A stretch of 64,000 nt of DNA, taken from Streptomyces viridochromogenes (GTDB lineage: Bacteria > Actinomycetota > Actinomycetes > Streptomycetales > Streptomycetaceae). Position numbers and translations under genes: made by a program. The stretch spans positions 1-64,000 of the forward strand of contig NZ_LGUR01000203.1 in assembly GCF_001270495.1 (NCBI RefSeq). Direction: 5' to 3'. Below the pieces are notes generated by a model. The model saw nothing but the letters and a program-made list of their open reading frames with translations. It was not told the DNA's origin and searched no databases. Positions 1 to 12,500 of the stretch are shown here, piece after piece; positions within the stretch are counted from its first letter, which is position 1; each line of letters begins with the position of its first letter.

Positions 1-533
1 GCTGAATGTGCGGGGGCGTCGGGGGTGGGGGTGACTGGAGTGATCGGCATGACGGGAGTGACCGGGGTGGGGACGACCGCTGCCGCTCCCGTGTGCTTCA
101 GCGCGCGCCTGGCCAGACTGATCGGCCTGGCGTCGGCGAACACCTCGTCCAGGTCGATCTCCATGCCCAACTCGTCCTCCAGCACAGCGACGAGTTCCAC
201 CGCGCTCACGGAACTGCCGCCCGCGTCGAAGAAGTCGGCGTCCGCTGCGAGGTGTCCTGAGGGGAGGTGCCGGCCGGCCCTGTCGGCGATGGCGGCGGCG
301 AGTGCGTCGACGTCACGGGGTGGGGCGGAGTCGGTGGCCGGGGCCGTCTCCCTGCCCGTGTCCGCGTCCGGAGCCGTCTCCCCGTCCGTGCCCGGGTCCG
401 TGTCCACCGCACCCGCCGCCGCCACCTTGGCCAGCAGTTCGTCCACGCTGAGCCCGACTCCGCCCCGCTCGATCGCCTCCGCGGTCGCCCGCACGGCGGC
501 GTGCGTCGACGTGTCCTCGTTCACCTCACGCAT
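1..533 (-). CDS. Carrier-domain (ACP/PCP) protein, N-terminal part, cut by left edge
   Basis: Open frame on the minus strand with no stop before the window edge, so only the first ~177 residues are visible. The ATG is chosen because an AAGGG-type SD lies just upstream and the gene follows the PKS stop by 45 nt. Residues 1-75 form a helical, acidic and Ala-rich lead. Residues ~75-150 are a phosphopantetheine carrier domain with the motif DAGGSSVSAVEL, whose serine is the probable attachment site, followed by a typical helix III. After it comes a Pro/Thr/Val linker (PVTPVMPITPVTPTP) encoded by degenerate DNA repeats, so further domains probably follow outside the window. It is the third gene of the FAAL-PKS operon. 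Inference: because the upstream PKS ends in a FkbH domain, this carrier is the likely acceptor of the glyceryl unit. It could equally be the first domain of an NRPS/PKS module or a discrete ACP with a tail. Confidence 0.8.
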   Translation of the reverse strand, partial: MREVNEDTSTHAAVRATAEAIERGGVGLSVDELLAKVAAAGAVDTDPGTDGETAPDADTGRETAPATDSAPPRDVDALAAAIADRAGRHLPSGHLAADADFFDAGGSSVSAVELVAVLEDELGMEIDLDEVFADARPISLARRALKHTGAAAVVPTPVTPVMPITPVTPTPDAPAHS

Positions 534-578
534 GAGAGCCCTTCATGATGTCGCTCGTCCTTTCGTCGCTCCGGGCGG

Positions 579-3500
579 TCACTGCTGCCGCCAGGAGCGG
601 AACTTCCGCAGCTGCTCCGGGGTGAGAACGGTCTCCAGCCGGTCGTCGTCCTGATCGCCGCCGCCCAGTGCCGCCAGCAGACGGCGGGCCGGGGTGTTGC
701 GCGGGGTGCGTTCCGCGGTGAGGCGGACCTTCGCGCAGTCCAGTTCCTCGGCGCGGTCGGCCAGCCATTGCAGCAGGCGTTCCTCGACGCCCCGACCGAG
801 TGCGCGGCAGCTCATCAGCCAGGCCAGGACGTCGAGTCGGTCGCCCTCGCGGCGCAGGGCGAGGAGGCCGATCTGGCCGTAGTCGCCGAAGCGGTCGCGG
901 GCCGTCGCGGTCCAGATCTCGCCGTGCTCCCGCCACCGGGCGACGTCTCCGCCGTCGGCCGAGCGTGCGCGGAGGGTGAACTGGTTGGTGCGGCTCACGA
1001 GTTGCTCCGCACGCCGCACATCGGCGTCGGACAGGGCGCGAACGTCGACCAGCAGGTCCAGCTGTTCCAGGAACTCCTCGAAGCCGGCCTGTTCCCGGAC
1101 GGCGTCCCGTTCACGCTCCTGCTCGTAGAACCGTGCCCGGAGCCCGTCCTCGGCGGTCGCCGCCGCAGGGACCAGGGGCCACAAGCGGCCCAGGAACCGC
1201 GGTAGTTCAGCCGGCGACGGGCAGGTCACCGACAGCACCTGCGGCAGCGCGGCGCGCATCCTGGCGATCTCGGCCGGGTTGTCGTCGAGGAACAGGAAGC
1301 TGTCCAGGCCGAGGTCGAGCGTGCGGGCCGCATCAGCGAGGCGGGCCGGCTTCGGGCCCCAGGCCGCGGAGACCACGCTGAAGTGCTCGGCCTTGAGCGG
1401 GCTGTCCGGGCGGTCCAGTACGGCGCGGACGGTGTCCTCGTCGTTGTTGCTGACCAGCACCAGCAGCGCGCCCGCCGCCCGCCACTGCAGCAACCTGCGG
1501 GCGAGCAAGGCTCGCGGACCGGTCAGGTCCGCGGCGTCGGGGCCGACCTCCCCGGCGACGCCTCCCCACAGTGTCTCGTCGCCGTCGATGGCGATGACCT
1601 TCGGTGCCGGGCGCCGTACCGCCCGGACGGCCTCGGCGAGGCGGAGGGCCACGGCCGCCTGGAAGGGCGCGGTGAAGGGGAGGTGGGCCAGGCGTTCGGT
1701 GCGCTCGTCGAAGCGTTCCCCGACCGGGTGGTGACGGGTCCAGTCGTCGGGGCCGAGCACGGCGATGCCGGGCACCTCGGCCAACTCGGCGGCTGTCTCC
1801 CGCTCCCACCGGAGGAGGCGGTCCTCGCCCTGGGCGGCGGGCAGGAAGCCGACGATCAGCGGCTTGCGGGTGCGCTCGGCCACCGCGCGCAGGGCTGCCG
1901 GGTAGGCGGTGCGCAGTTCGGCCAGCAGCGCGTCGTCGACGGGACCGAAACGTTGCAGGTCCGCGGCCCGCAGCAGGACGGCGCCCGCTGTCGTGGCCGG
2001 GTCGGCGAACACCCCGGACGGGTCGCGCAGGCTCGCCAGTACGTGGTGGTACGGGGCCTCCGCCACGGTCGTCACGCCGCCGTCCCGTATCGCCTCGGCG
2101 ATCGCCGTCTCGCACATCAGGGGCAGGTTGCCGAGGGCGAAGGTGGCGGCGAGGGCGAGTCTGCCGGGAGGAGTCGGCGGGGGCGGGCCCTCGGCCGTCT
2201 CGGCGAGCAGACTCAGCAGTTCCTCGCCGAGCGCGGTGACCGTCTCCGCGTCCAGGATGTCGAGGTTGTGATCGAGTCGGATCCGGCCCGCGTCCGGGGT
2301 CAGGGTGATCATCAGGTCGAGGTCGGAGTAGCCCGTCCCCGCCGGCAGCACCTCAAGGCCACTCAACCCGCCCGCGGCTCGCACGTAGTTGAAGTACACC
2401 TCCACCAGGGGCGCGTTGGCCCGGTAGAGCCCCTGCCGGGCCAGCACGGGCAGTACGTCGGAGAACATGGCCCCCTTGGTGAGCACCCGCTCCAGACGCC
2501 CGTCGGTGCGGCGCAGCACCTCCTCGATCCGCTCGCCCGCCTTCGCCTCGGCGGGGAAGGGCACCGGCACGCCGAAGAAGCCCACCGCGTCGTAGGCGTC
2601 GGCGTGGATGCGGGTGTCCACGGGCACGGCGATGACGAAGCGTTCACGCTCGCGCTTCCTGGCCAGCAGGACGGTCAGGGTGCCGAGGCAGAAGGCGGCC
2701 GGTGTCACGACCAGGCGGCTCGCGGCCGTCGAGATCCGGTCCATGAGCCCGTCGGGGATCGGCACCGTGACGCTGCCGGCCCGGTACGAGCGGGTCTCCG
2801 GTCGCGGTCGGCTCAGGGTCAGGTCGAGGCGTGCGCTGCCCTCGAACGCCTGGTGCCAGTCGCCCGTGTCGGTGCTCCCGTCGGTGTGCTCGTCCGTGCG
2901 CTGTGCCTCGATCAGGAGGTGCACGTCGCGGTTGGTGACGGTGTCGCCGAGCGCGTCCCCGGTCAGCTCCGTGTCGATCTCGGCCGCCACCAGCAGCAGC
3001 GACTGAAGATCACTGACGGCGTGGTGGGCGCCGTACACCAGGATCTGGCCGCGGTCCCCACCGTCCAGCAGCTCGAAACGCCACAGCGGCGCTGCCGCCA
3101 GGTCGAACGGCGCTGCCAACAACTCGCGCAGCCGGTCGGCGGCTTCGAAGGCGGCGTCGGCCGGCACGACCGTCCACCGGAGCGGCGGCTTGGGCAGTTC
3201 GCGGTCCACCCGCAGCCGGCGCCCGCCCTCGGCCGGGGTGACGATGGCGGTGCGCAGGGCAGCGTGCCGTGCGGTGAGGCGGGTGAGGATGCCGGTGAGC
3301 GTCTCGCGGGTGGTCGGTGTGGTGAGACGTACGGCCAGGCCGACGGCGTGGGCCGCGTCGGGCATGCCGGGCCGGGCGCTGCGCAGCAGGCGTACGACGT
3401 CGCGGGTCACGGGGTGCAGTTCGGTCGCCGGTACCTCGGCGAGGTGCCGCGGCTCGTCCGGTGTCGTGGTGTCCCGTTCGGGGAGGGCCGTGCTCAGGGC

Positions 3501-6500
3501 CTGGGCCAGGCCGCGGATGTCGGCGGCCGAGAAGACGGTGGCGGCGGGGAGTTCGACGCCGAGTTCGCGGGCGAAGGCGTTGCGCAGCCGCACGAGCATG
3601 AGGGAGTCGAGGCCGAGTTCCTTCAGGGCGGTGGTCGCGGAGACCTGGACCGCCCCGCCGGAGACCTCGCCGACCCGGGCGCGGACGTACGCCTCCAGTC
3701 GTACGGCCCGCTCGGTGTCGGTCGACGCCGCGAACACCTTGTCGACGAGGTCGTCGGTGCCGGGCGTACCGGTGGGGGCGGTGACCAGGTCGGCCAGGAT
3801 CGGGCGGCTGCGGGCCGCGTCGGCGTCGAGGGCCAGCAGTTCCCAGTCCAGGGCCATGGGGGCGAGCTGGCGGCGGGCGGTGCCCAGTACGCGTTCGAGG
3901 AGCTCGCCGCCGTCCTGCGCGGAGAAGGCGACCAGTCCCGAGCGGCCCGTCTCGGCCTCGCGGACGCCGGACTCCGCCACCATGCCCACGCCCGACCAGG
4001 CGCCCCAGTCCAGGCTCAGGGCGCGACGGTCCGCGTGGGCGAGGTGATGGGCCCAGGCGTCGAGGAAGGCGTTCGCCGCCGAGTACGGGCTCTGCCCGGC
4101 CGAGCCGAGCAGTCCGGCCGCCGAGGCGAACAGTACGAAGTCCTGTGCTTCCGGGGTCAGTTCGGTGAGGAGTGCCGTCCCGAGGACCTTGGGCGCGAGG
4201 ACGCGCAGCACCCGCTCGTCGGTCAGGTTGCCGATCGTGGCGTCGTCCAGGACGCCGGCCGCGTGGACGACCCCGGTGATCGGGCCGAGCGCGCGGCGTA
4301 CGGCGTCCAGGGCGGCGGTCAGGCCGGTCCGGTCGGCGACGTCCGCGTGCGCCAGGTGCACGGTGACGCCCCGCTCTTCGAGCCCGTGGATCCAGCCCAT
4401 GGCGTTCGCGGTGGGTGCGCTCCGGCTCATCAGGGCCAGCCGACGGGCGCCCCGGCGGACCAGCCGCTCGGCGACGACGCGGCCCAGGCCACCCAGGCCG
4501 CCCGTGATCAGGTACACCCCGTCCGGGGTGGTGGCGCCGTGCCCGGCGTCGTCCGGGCGGGTGCGGGTCAGCCGGGGTACCAGTCGTCCGGTGCCGCGGA
4601 GCGCGACAAGCCGTTCGTCGTCGGCGTGCCGTAGCTGGGTCCACAGAGCGTCGGCGCCGTCCGTTGCCGGGAGGTCGACGAGGGTGGTCCTCAGCTCGGG
4701 GTGCTCCTGCGCCACCGCGAGGCCGAAGCCCCAGGCGAGCGCCTGCTGGGGCTGTGTCACCTGCGTGCTGTCACCGGCGGCTTGGCTGCCTCGTACGACG
4801 ACGAAGAGGCGGGGCGCCGGTCCCTGGGCCCGCCCGGCGATCGTGCGCACCAGGTGCAGGGTGCTCAGGCAGCACAGCCGGGCCGCCTCCTCGGCCGTAC
4901 CGGCGTCCTCGATGGCGGGAGCGTCGAGTGCGGACAGCTGCACGACTCGCTCGGGTGGTTCGTTCGCGAAGGCCTCGTCGAGGAGACGGGCCAGGTGTTG
5001 TGGATCGGACGGGTCGAGGACGTAGTGGCCGGGGCCTTCGGCGGTGAACTCGTCTCCTCTGCGGGCGACGACATGGGGCACCGAGGTGCCGAGTCGCTCG
5101 ACGAGTTCGGCGGCGATCCCCGACTCGTCGGCCAGGATCAGCCAACTTCCCGGTGCGGGCGGCTCGTCGGCGGTCGGGCGGGACTGCCAGCGCGTCTCGA
5201 ACAGGGCTCCGTCCAGCGGAGACAGCGCGGCCAGCGCGAACTCCTCAGCCTCCAGGATCAGTTGGTCCTCCTCGTCGTACAGCCGAAGGTCCACGGTCGC
5301 GGTGTCGCCGGACAGGGACCGCAGCTCGCACGTCACCCACACGGGGGTGGTGCGCACTCCGGTGTGGCGCAGTCGTCCCACCCCGGCGGGCACGAAGGCG
5401 CGACCCTGCGGCGCGTCGCCGGGCAGGGCGGCCGTGTGGAAGGCGGCGTCCAGGACGGCCGGGTGGAGCAGATGACCGGCGGCGGGCTTGTCGGCGAGCC
5501 GGGCGAGAGCGCTGGAGTGGGTGCGGTGGCCCGACTCCAGGCCCCGGAAGGCGGGCCCGTAGTCGATGCCGAGGGCGGCGAGACCGGCGTAGACGGCCGG
5601 CAGGTCGGCCTGCTCGGTGCACCGCTCTCGCAGCGCGGCCGGCGGCTCACCCGGGTCGGCGGCGGGTTCGGCGGGCGCGACGGCGATGCGTCCGTCGACG
5701 TGACCTTCCCAGCTCGCGCTCCGCGCGCCGCCAGGCGCCGAGGCGATGGTGAAGTGCCGGAAGCCGTCCGCGGCGGGGCGCAGGACCAGCTGCAGCCGTG
5801 TCGGCCGGGACTCGTCTAGGCGCAGTGGCCGAAGGAACCTGACGTCGGTGAGCCGTACGTCGTCGCCGCGTTCCCGCACGGCGGACGCGGCCTCCAGCGC
5901 CATGTCGAGGAAGGCGGCACCGGGCAGCCACACCTCGCCGGTGACACGGTGGTCGGTCAGATAGGCGAAGCGGCTGTCACGCAGGTCCACCTCGCCCTGG
6001 AAGATGTGCCGACCGGCCTCGTCGCTGGCCTCGACGTGGGTGCCCAGGAGCGGCGAGGCGCCGGTCGCGGTGGCCGGGGCGGGTGCGAGCCAGTGGCGTT
6101 CGCGGGCGAAGGCGTAGGTCGGAAGGCCGACGCGGCGGCCGACCGGGAACAGTGCCGGCCAGTCGGGCGTGTGGCCGGCCGTGTACAGCTCCCCCAGCCT
6201 GCGCAGCAGGTCGTCCCGCCCGCCCCGCTGGCGGCCGAGGGAGCCGACGCTCACCGCGTCGGTCCCGGCCTGTGCCGCCACCGCCTCGACGGACGAGCCG
6301 AGCGAGGGGTGCGGGCTGAGCTCGACGAAGTAGCGGTAGCCGTCGTCCAGCATGCGTCTGATCGTGTCCGCGAAGCGGACGGGCTCGCTGAGGTTGGCGT
6401 ACCAGTAGGCGGGGTCCAGACGCTCGCCGGGCACGGGTTGCGCCAGCACCGTCGAGTACAGCGGAGTCGTGGGGTGCGCGGTGGGTCGGATGCCGCGGAC

Positions 6501-9500
6501 GCGGTCGAGCAGTTCGTCGCGCAGCGGGGCCATCAGCGGGGTGTGCGAGGCGAACGGGGTCGACAGCGGCCGGGCCTCGACGCCCTGCTCGTCGAGGCTG
6601 CGGCGCAGCTCGGCCAGCGCGTCGCCGTCGCCGGAGACGGCCGTGGAATGCGGGCTGTTGACGGCGGCGACGAACAGCCGGCCGGTAAAGGGGACGAGCA
6701 GTTCCTCGACCCGCGGGCGCGGCAGGTCCAGGGACAGCATGCCGCCCTTGCCCGCGACCGGCACGACCGTCCGGGCGCGCCCGGTCACCACGGCCACGGC
6801 GTCGTCCAGGGTGAGCGCGCCCGCGCTGTACGCGGCGGCGATCTCACCCAGGCTGTGCCCGGTCACACCGTCCGGGGTGACGCCGAGCGAGCGCCAGGCG
6901 GCGGTCAGTGCCGCGTTCACCGCGAACAGCGTCGGCTGGAGAAACTCGGTCCGCTCCAGCGGGGAGAACTCCTCCGGCGCCCGCAGCGCGTTGAGCACGG
7001 ACCAGCCGACGTGCCGCTGTACGGCCTCGTCGATCCGTGTCAGCTCCTCGCGGAACGCCTCCGACTCCGCCAGCAGGTCGAGGCCCATGCCGGGCCACTG
7101 ACCTCCGTGCCCGGAGTAGACGAAGGCGACCTTGCCCGTCTGTTCCTCCCGCAGTGGTGGCAGCGGGATCCGTCCCGCCGCGAACTCGCCCAGCACGGAA
7201 CGCAGTTCGTCCCGGCCCTCGGCCACGACCGCCGCACGCCGCTCGAAGTGACTGCGATGGCGTGCCAGGGTGTGGGCGATGTCCGGCAGTGCGGCGGAGG
7301 CGTCGGCAAGGTGGCGCGCCAGCGCGCCGGCCTGCCCGCGCAGGCCCGCCTCGCCGCGGCCGGACAGGACGAACAGGTGCTTCCCGGAGGGAAGTTCAGC
7401 GGCCTCGGACGCGACGTCGGAGTCGTTGTCGGACTCGACCGCGGATCCGGCCCGGGGCTGGACATCGGATCCGGCCTCCTCCACGATCACATGCGCGTTC
7501 GTGCCGCTGATCCCGAAGGCGCTCACGCCCGCCCGCCGGACCCGCTCCCGCGTCGCGGGCCAGGCGGTCTCCTCCCGCAGCAGACGCAGCCCGCTGTCCG
7601 CCCAGTCGACGTGACGGCTGGGCGTGTCGGCGTGCAGGGTGCGCGGCAGACTCTCGTTGTGCAGCGACTGCACGACCTTGATCAGGCCGAGCACGCCCGA
7701 AGCCGCCTGCGCGTGCCCCACGTTGGACTTCAGCGAGCCCAGGTACAGCGGGCGCCCCTCGGGGCGTGAGTCGCCGAAGACCTCCGCGAGGGCGTTCGCC
7801 TCGATCGGGTCGCCCAGCGTCGTGCCCGTGCCGTGCGCCTCGACGTGGTCGATGTCGGCGGGCCGGAGTCCGGACTGTTCCAGCGCTCGCCGGATCACCC
7901 GTTCCTGCGCGGGTCCGTTCGGCGCGGACAGGCCCTGGCTGCGGCCGTCCTGGTTCACGGCGGTGCCGCGCAGCACGGCCAGGACCCGGTCACCGTCGCG
8001 CCGGGCCTCGCTCAGGCGTTTCAGTACGACCATGCCGGCGCCCTCGGCCCAGATGGCACCGTCGGCGCCGTCGGAGAAGGAGCGGCAGCGGCCCGTCGGC
8101 GACAGGCCGCGCAGCCGGCTGAACTCGACGAAGGTCTGCGGCGTGACCATCAGGGTGACTCCGCCGGCGAGCGCCAGATCGCATTCGCCCGCGCGCAGCG
8201 CCTGCGCCGCCAGGTGCACCGCCACCAGCGAGGACGAGCAGGCGGTGTCCACGGTCAGCGCGGGGCCGTTCAGCCCGAGCGTGTACGCGAGCCGTCCCGA
8301 GGCCACGCTCAGCGCGGAACCCGTACCGACGTAGCCGTCCAGTTGGTCGAGCCGGGTGCCGGAGAGGTAGTCGCTGCCGAACATCCCGACGTACACGCCG
8401 GTGGTGCTGCCCGCCAGGTCGGCGGGCACGATCCCGGCACGCTCCAGCGACTCCCAGGCCGTCTCCAGCAGCAGTCGCTGCTGCGGGTCCATGGCCGCCG
8501 CCTCCTTCGGGGTGATGCCGAAGAAGCCGGCGTCGAAGGACTCGATGTCGTCGAGGAAACCGCCCTCGCGGGCGTACGACTTGCCGAGCGCGTCGGGGTC
8601 GGGGTCGTAGAGCGACTCCACGTCCCACCGTCCCGCCGGGAACGGTCCGACCGCGTCCCGCCCCTCCGCGACCAGGTGCCACAGCCCCTCCGGGTCGCTC
8701 ACGCCGCCGGGCAGGCGGCAGGCCATGGCCACGAGGGCCACCGGCTCGTCCGACGAGGGCGTGGACACGGACTCGGACGCGACTTCACGGCTCGTGCGGC
8801 GTGTTGTCGCCAGGGCGCCGGTCAGCAGGTACTCGGCGAGGCGGGTGGGTGTGGGGTGGTCGAAGAGGAGGGTGGCGGGGAGTTTGGTGCCGATGCGCGT
8901 GCCGATGCGGTTGCGCAGGTCGACCGCGGTCACCGAGTCCATGCCGAGGTCGCGGAGCGGCTGGTCGGGGCGGACGGATTCCGCCGAGCGCAGGCCGAGC
9001 GCGTGGGCGGCCTCCTCGCGGACCAGCGCGAGGACGCGTGCGGCGCGTTCGGGCTCCGGCAGCCGGGCCAGGCGGTCGGCCGGCGTGCGGCTGCCCGCCT
9101 GAGCGGGGTGGGGCGCGGGGAGCAGGGAGCGCCACAGCGCCCCGGTCGGCGCGGCCGCCCTGAGCCGAGGCAGGTCCAGTGCCCAGGCGACCAGGTGCGG
9201 GGCCTCGCGGCGCAGGGCGAGTCCGGTCAGCTCGCGGCCCTGGTCGGGGGTGAGGGCACGGTGGCCGAGGCGAGCCATCCGCTCCAGGTCGGCATGGTCT
9301 GCGGCGAGCCCCTCGCCCGCCCACGCGCCGAAGGAGACGGAGACACCGGGCAGGCCCAAAGCCTGTCGGTGATGGGCGAGTTGGTCGAGGAAGACGTTGG
9401 CGGCCGCGTAGTTGGCCTGGCCCGCGTTGCCGACGACTCCTGCCGCCGAGGAGACCAGGAGGAAGAGGTCGAGCGGCCGGTCCGCGGTGAGCCGGTGCAG

Positions 9501-12500
9501 GTGGGCCGCGCCGTCGACCTTCGGGCGCAGCACCTGTGCGAGGCGGTCGGCGGTCAGCTCGGCGACCACGCCGTCGGCGAGGACCCCGGCACAGTGGACG
9601 ATGCCCCGCAGGGGTGACTCGTCCCCGATCCGGGCCAGGAGTTCTGCCACGGCGGCAGCGTCCGCGACGTCGCACGGGGCGATCTCCACCTCGGCGCCGA
9701 GTGCGGCCAGTTCGGCGACGACGTCCGTCGCACCGGGGTCGCCGGTTCCCCGCCGAGACGTCAGCAGCAGGCGCGGTACGCCGTTCTCGGCGAGCAGGCG
9801 AGCGATGCCGCGACCTACCGCGCCGAGACCTCCGGTGATGAGCACGGTGCCGTCGGTGGGGATCGGGGAGGGCCGGCCGGACGGGGCGGGACGGGCCCGT
9901 ACGAGACGCGGTGCGAGCAACTCTCCAGCACGCAGGACGAGTTCCGGCTCGTCGGCGTGTGCTGCGGCACAGAGCAGCGGCGGTTGGCCGCCGTCGAGGT
10001 CGAGCAGGGTCAGCCCGAGATCGGGGTGTTCGGTACGAGCGCCGCGGGCCAGACCCCACAGCACCGACTGGGCGACGTCGGGAACCCTGTCCCCGTCGGT
10101 CGCCGCGATCGCTCCCCGTGTCACCCAGATGGTGCGCGTGGGCGCCCGGTCCGGCGGGAGAGCGATCAGAGCCTGGAGTTCGGCCACGGCGGTGGCCGCC
10201 AACTGGTGTGCCGCTTCGGCCGGTTCGGTGTCGGGCGCGGTGCGCGGCCAGACGCGTACGACGGTGTCGGCGCCCTCGTCGGTGACCTGGACGCCCGCCG
10301 CGCGCAGGTCGCGCAGGGCCGTCATGACGGCCGGGTCCGACCCGTCGCCCCGGACGGCCCACGCTGTGTCGGGCACCTCGGCCGGCTTGTCCGGTGCGGC
10401 CGTCCACGCCACCTCGTACAGGTGCCGGCCGTTCTCCGAGCCGCTGTGCAGATCGGCCGGGTTCACGGCCCGCAGGCGTACGCCCTCCAGCCGGCCTGCC
10501 GGGAAGCCGTCCGCGTCCCACAGGGTGACGTCCAGGGTGAGGTCCGGTGCGCGGTCCGGTGCGGGGTCCGTGCCGGAGCCGCCTGTCCGGCGTACGGACG
10601 CGGTCAGGTCCGTCGCGCCGCCGGGCGGCAGGACGCAGCGGGCCATCGCCACGGGCAACATGACCCGCCGGTCGGAGCTGTCGAGGGCGGCGGCCACGTG
10701 GAGAGCGGCGTCGAGGAGCGCCGGGTGCACCGGGTACGGGTCGGCTCCGTCGCGGGCGACGGGCGGGAGCGTGAGGCGCGCCAGCAGGGTCCCGTCGCCG
10801 GTCGCGGCGGCCTGTCGTACGCCCTGGAAGGCCGGGCCGTAGCCGAGGCCGAGCTCGGTCAGTCGCTCGTAGGTGTCCTCGGGCCAGGCCGGTTCGGCCG
10901 TCTCGGGCCACGTCGGTGGTTCGCCGCCCGGCGCGGCAGCCGGCTCGGCCGCGGACGCGGTGGCGTGCAGGGTCCAGTCCGTGGGCTCCTGGCCGCGAGG
11001 ACGGCTGTGGACCGTGATCTCCGGCACGGCCCCGGCGGTGACCACTTCCACGGACACCTCGACCGTGCCGGTGCCGGGCAGGGTGAGGGGTGCGAGGAGA
11101 AGCAGGTCGCAGACGTCGGCGGGGGTGTCCGGGCGGACCACGGCGAGGGCGGCGCGGCAGAGTTCGAGCAGGGTGGTGCCCGAGACCACGGTCCGCCCGA
11201 AGACGGTGTGGTCGGGCAGCCAGTCAGCGGTGGCCGGGGACCACTCGTCGCGGAAGGTCCAGCGGGTCCGGTCCGCCGACTGGAGCTGGACGCCGAGCAA
11301 CGGGTGCGCGGCGCGGTCGAAGAGGCCGGGCCCGGTGGCGGAGGCGGCGGGTTCGATCCAGTGGCGCTGTGCGTCCCAGGCGTACGTCGGCAGGTCCGCC
11401 GGGGTGGTGCACGGGACCGGGCGGCGCCAGTCGATCCGCCGTCCGTGGACGTGGAGTTCGGCGGTGGCGCGGTCCAGGCAGGCGGGGCCGTCCTCGTCGC
11501 GGCGGAGTGATCCGACCGCCACCAGGCGTTCGTCGATGGTGTGCAGGGCGGTGAGGAGCGAGGGGTGCGGGCTGAGTTCGACGAAGTAGCAGTAGCCGTC
11601 GGCGGCCATGCGCTCGACGGTGGATGCGAAGCGGACGGGTTCGCGGAGGTTGGTGTACCAGTAGTCGGCTGCGAGTTCCTCGGTGACCGGCTCGGCCGTG
11701 ACCGTGGAGTACCAGGCGACGGACGTGGGGCAGGTGGTGACTCCGTCGAGTTCGTCGAGGATCGTGGTGCGGACCGGCTCGACCCGGTCGCTGTGGGAGG
11801 CGTAGTCCACGTCGAGGCGGCGGACGAAGATCTGCTGCCGGTCGAGGTCGGTGAGCAGGGCGTCCACGGCGTCCGCGGCCCCTGCGATGACCGTGGAGCG
11901 TCCGCTGTTGACGGCGGCGACGCCGATCTCGCCCCCGTGGTCGGCGAGTCGGGCCTCGACATCGGTGTGCGGCAGGGCTACGACGGCCATCGTGCCGGTG
12001 CCGGACAGTTCGGTCAGGGCCTGGCTGCGCAGGGCGACCACCGCCGCGGCGTCGTTGAGGCTGAGCGCTCCGGCGACGCAGGCGGCGGCGACCTCGCCCT
12101 GGCTGTGTCCGACGACCGCGTCCGGCCGTACGCCGCGAGCGCGCCACACGGCGGCCAGCGACACCATCACGGCGAACAGGACCGGCTGGACCACGTCGAC
12201 CCGGTCCAGGGCCGGGGCGCCGTCGTCCCCGCGCAGAACGGATGGCACCGACCAGCCGGTGAAGGGGCGCAGGGCTGCGTCGCAGCGGTCGAGTTCGTCG
12301 GCGAACACCGGGTCGCGGTCGAGCAGATCGCGCGCCATGCCGGCCCACTGGGCCCCCTGCCCGGGGAACACGAACGCCAACCTGCCGACGGTGACGGCGT
12401 GTTGGGGGCCCGTGATCAGCTCGGGGTCGGGGCGGTCGTCGGCGAGGGCCCCCAAGGCGGCGAGCAGTTCGTCGCGGTCGCCCGCCCGGACGACGGCTCG

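Noticed and set aside
1383..4634. Plus-strand open frame of 1083 codons antisense to the PKS
   Set aside because: High-GC shadow frame: Gly/Arg/Val-rich, no domain pattern, and the opposite strand encodes clear PKS domains throughout.
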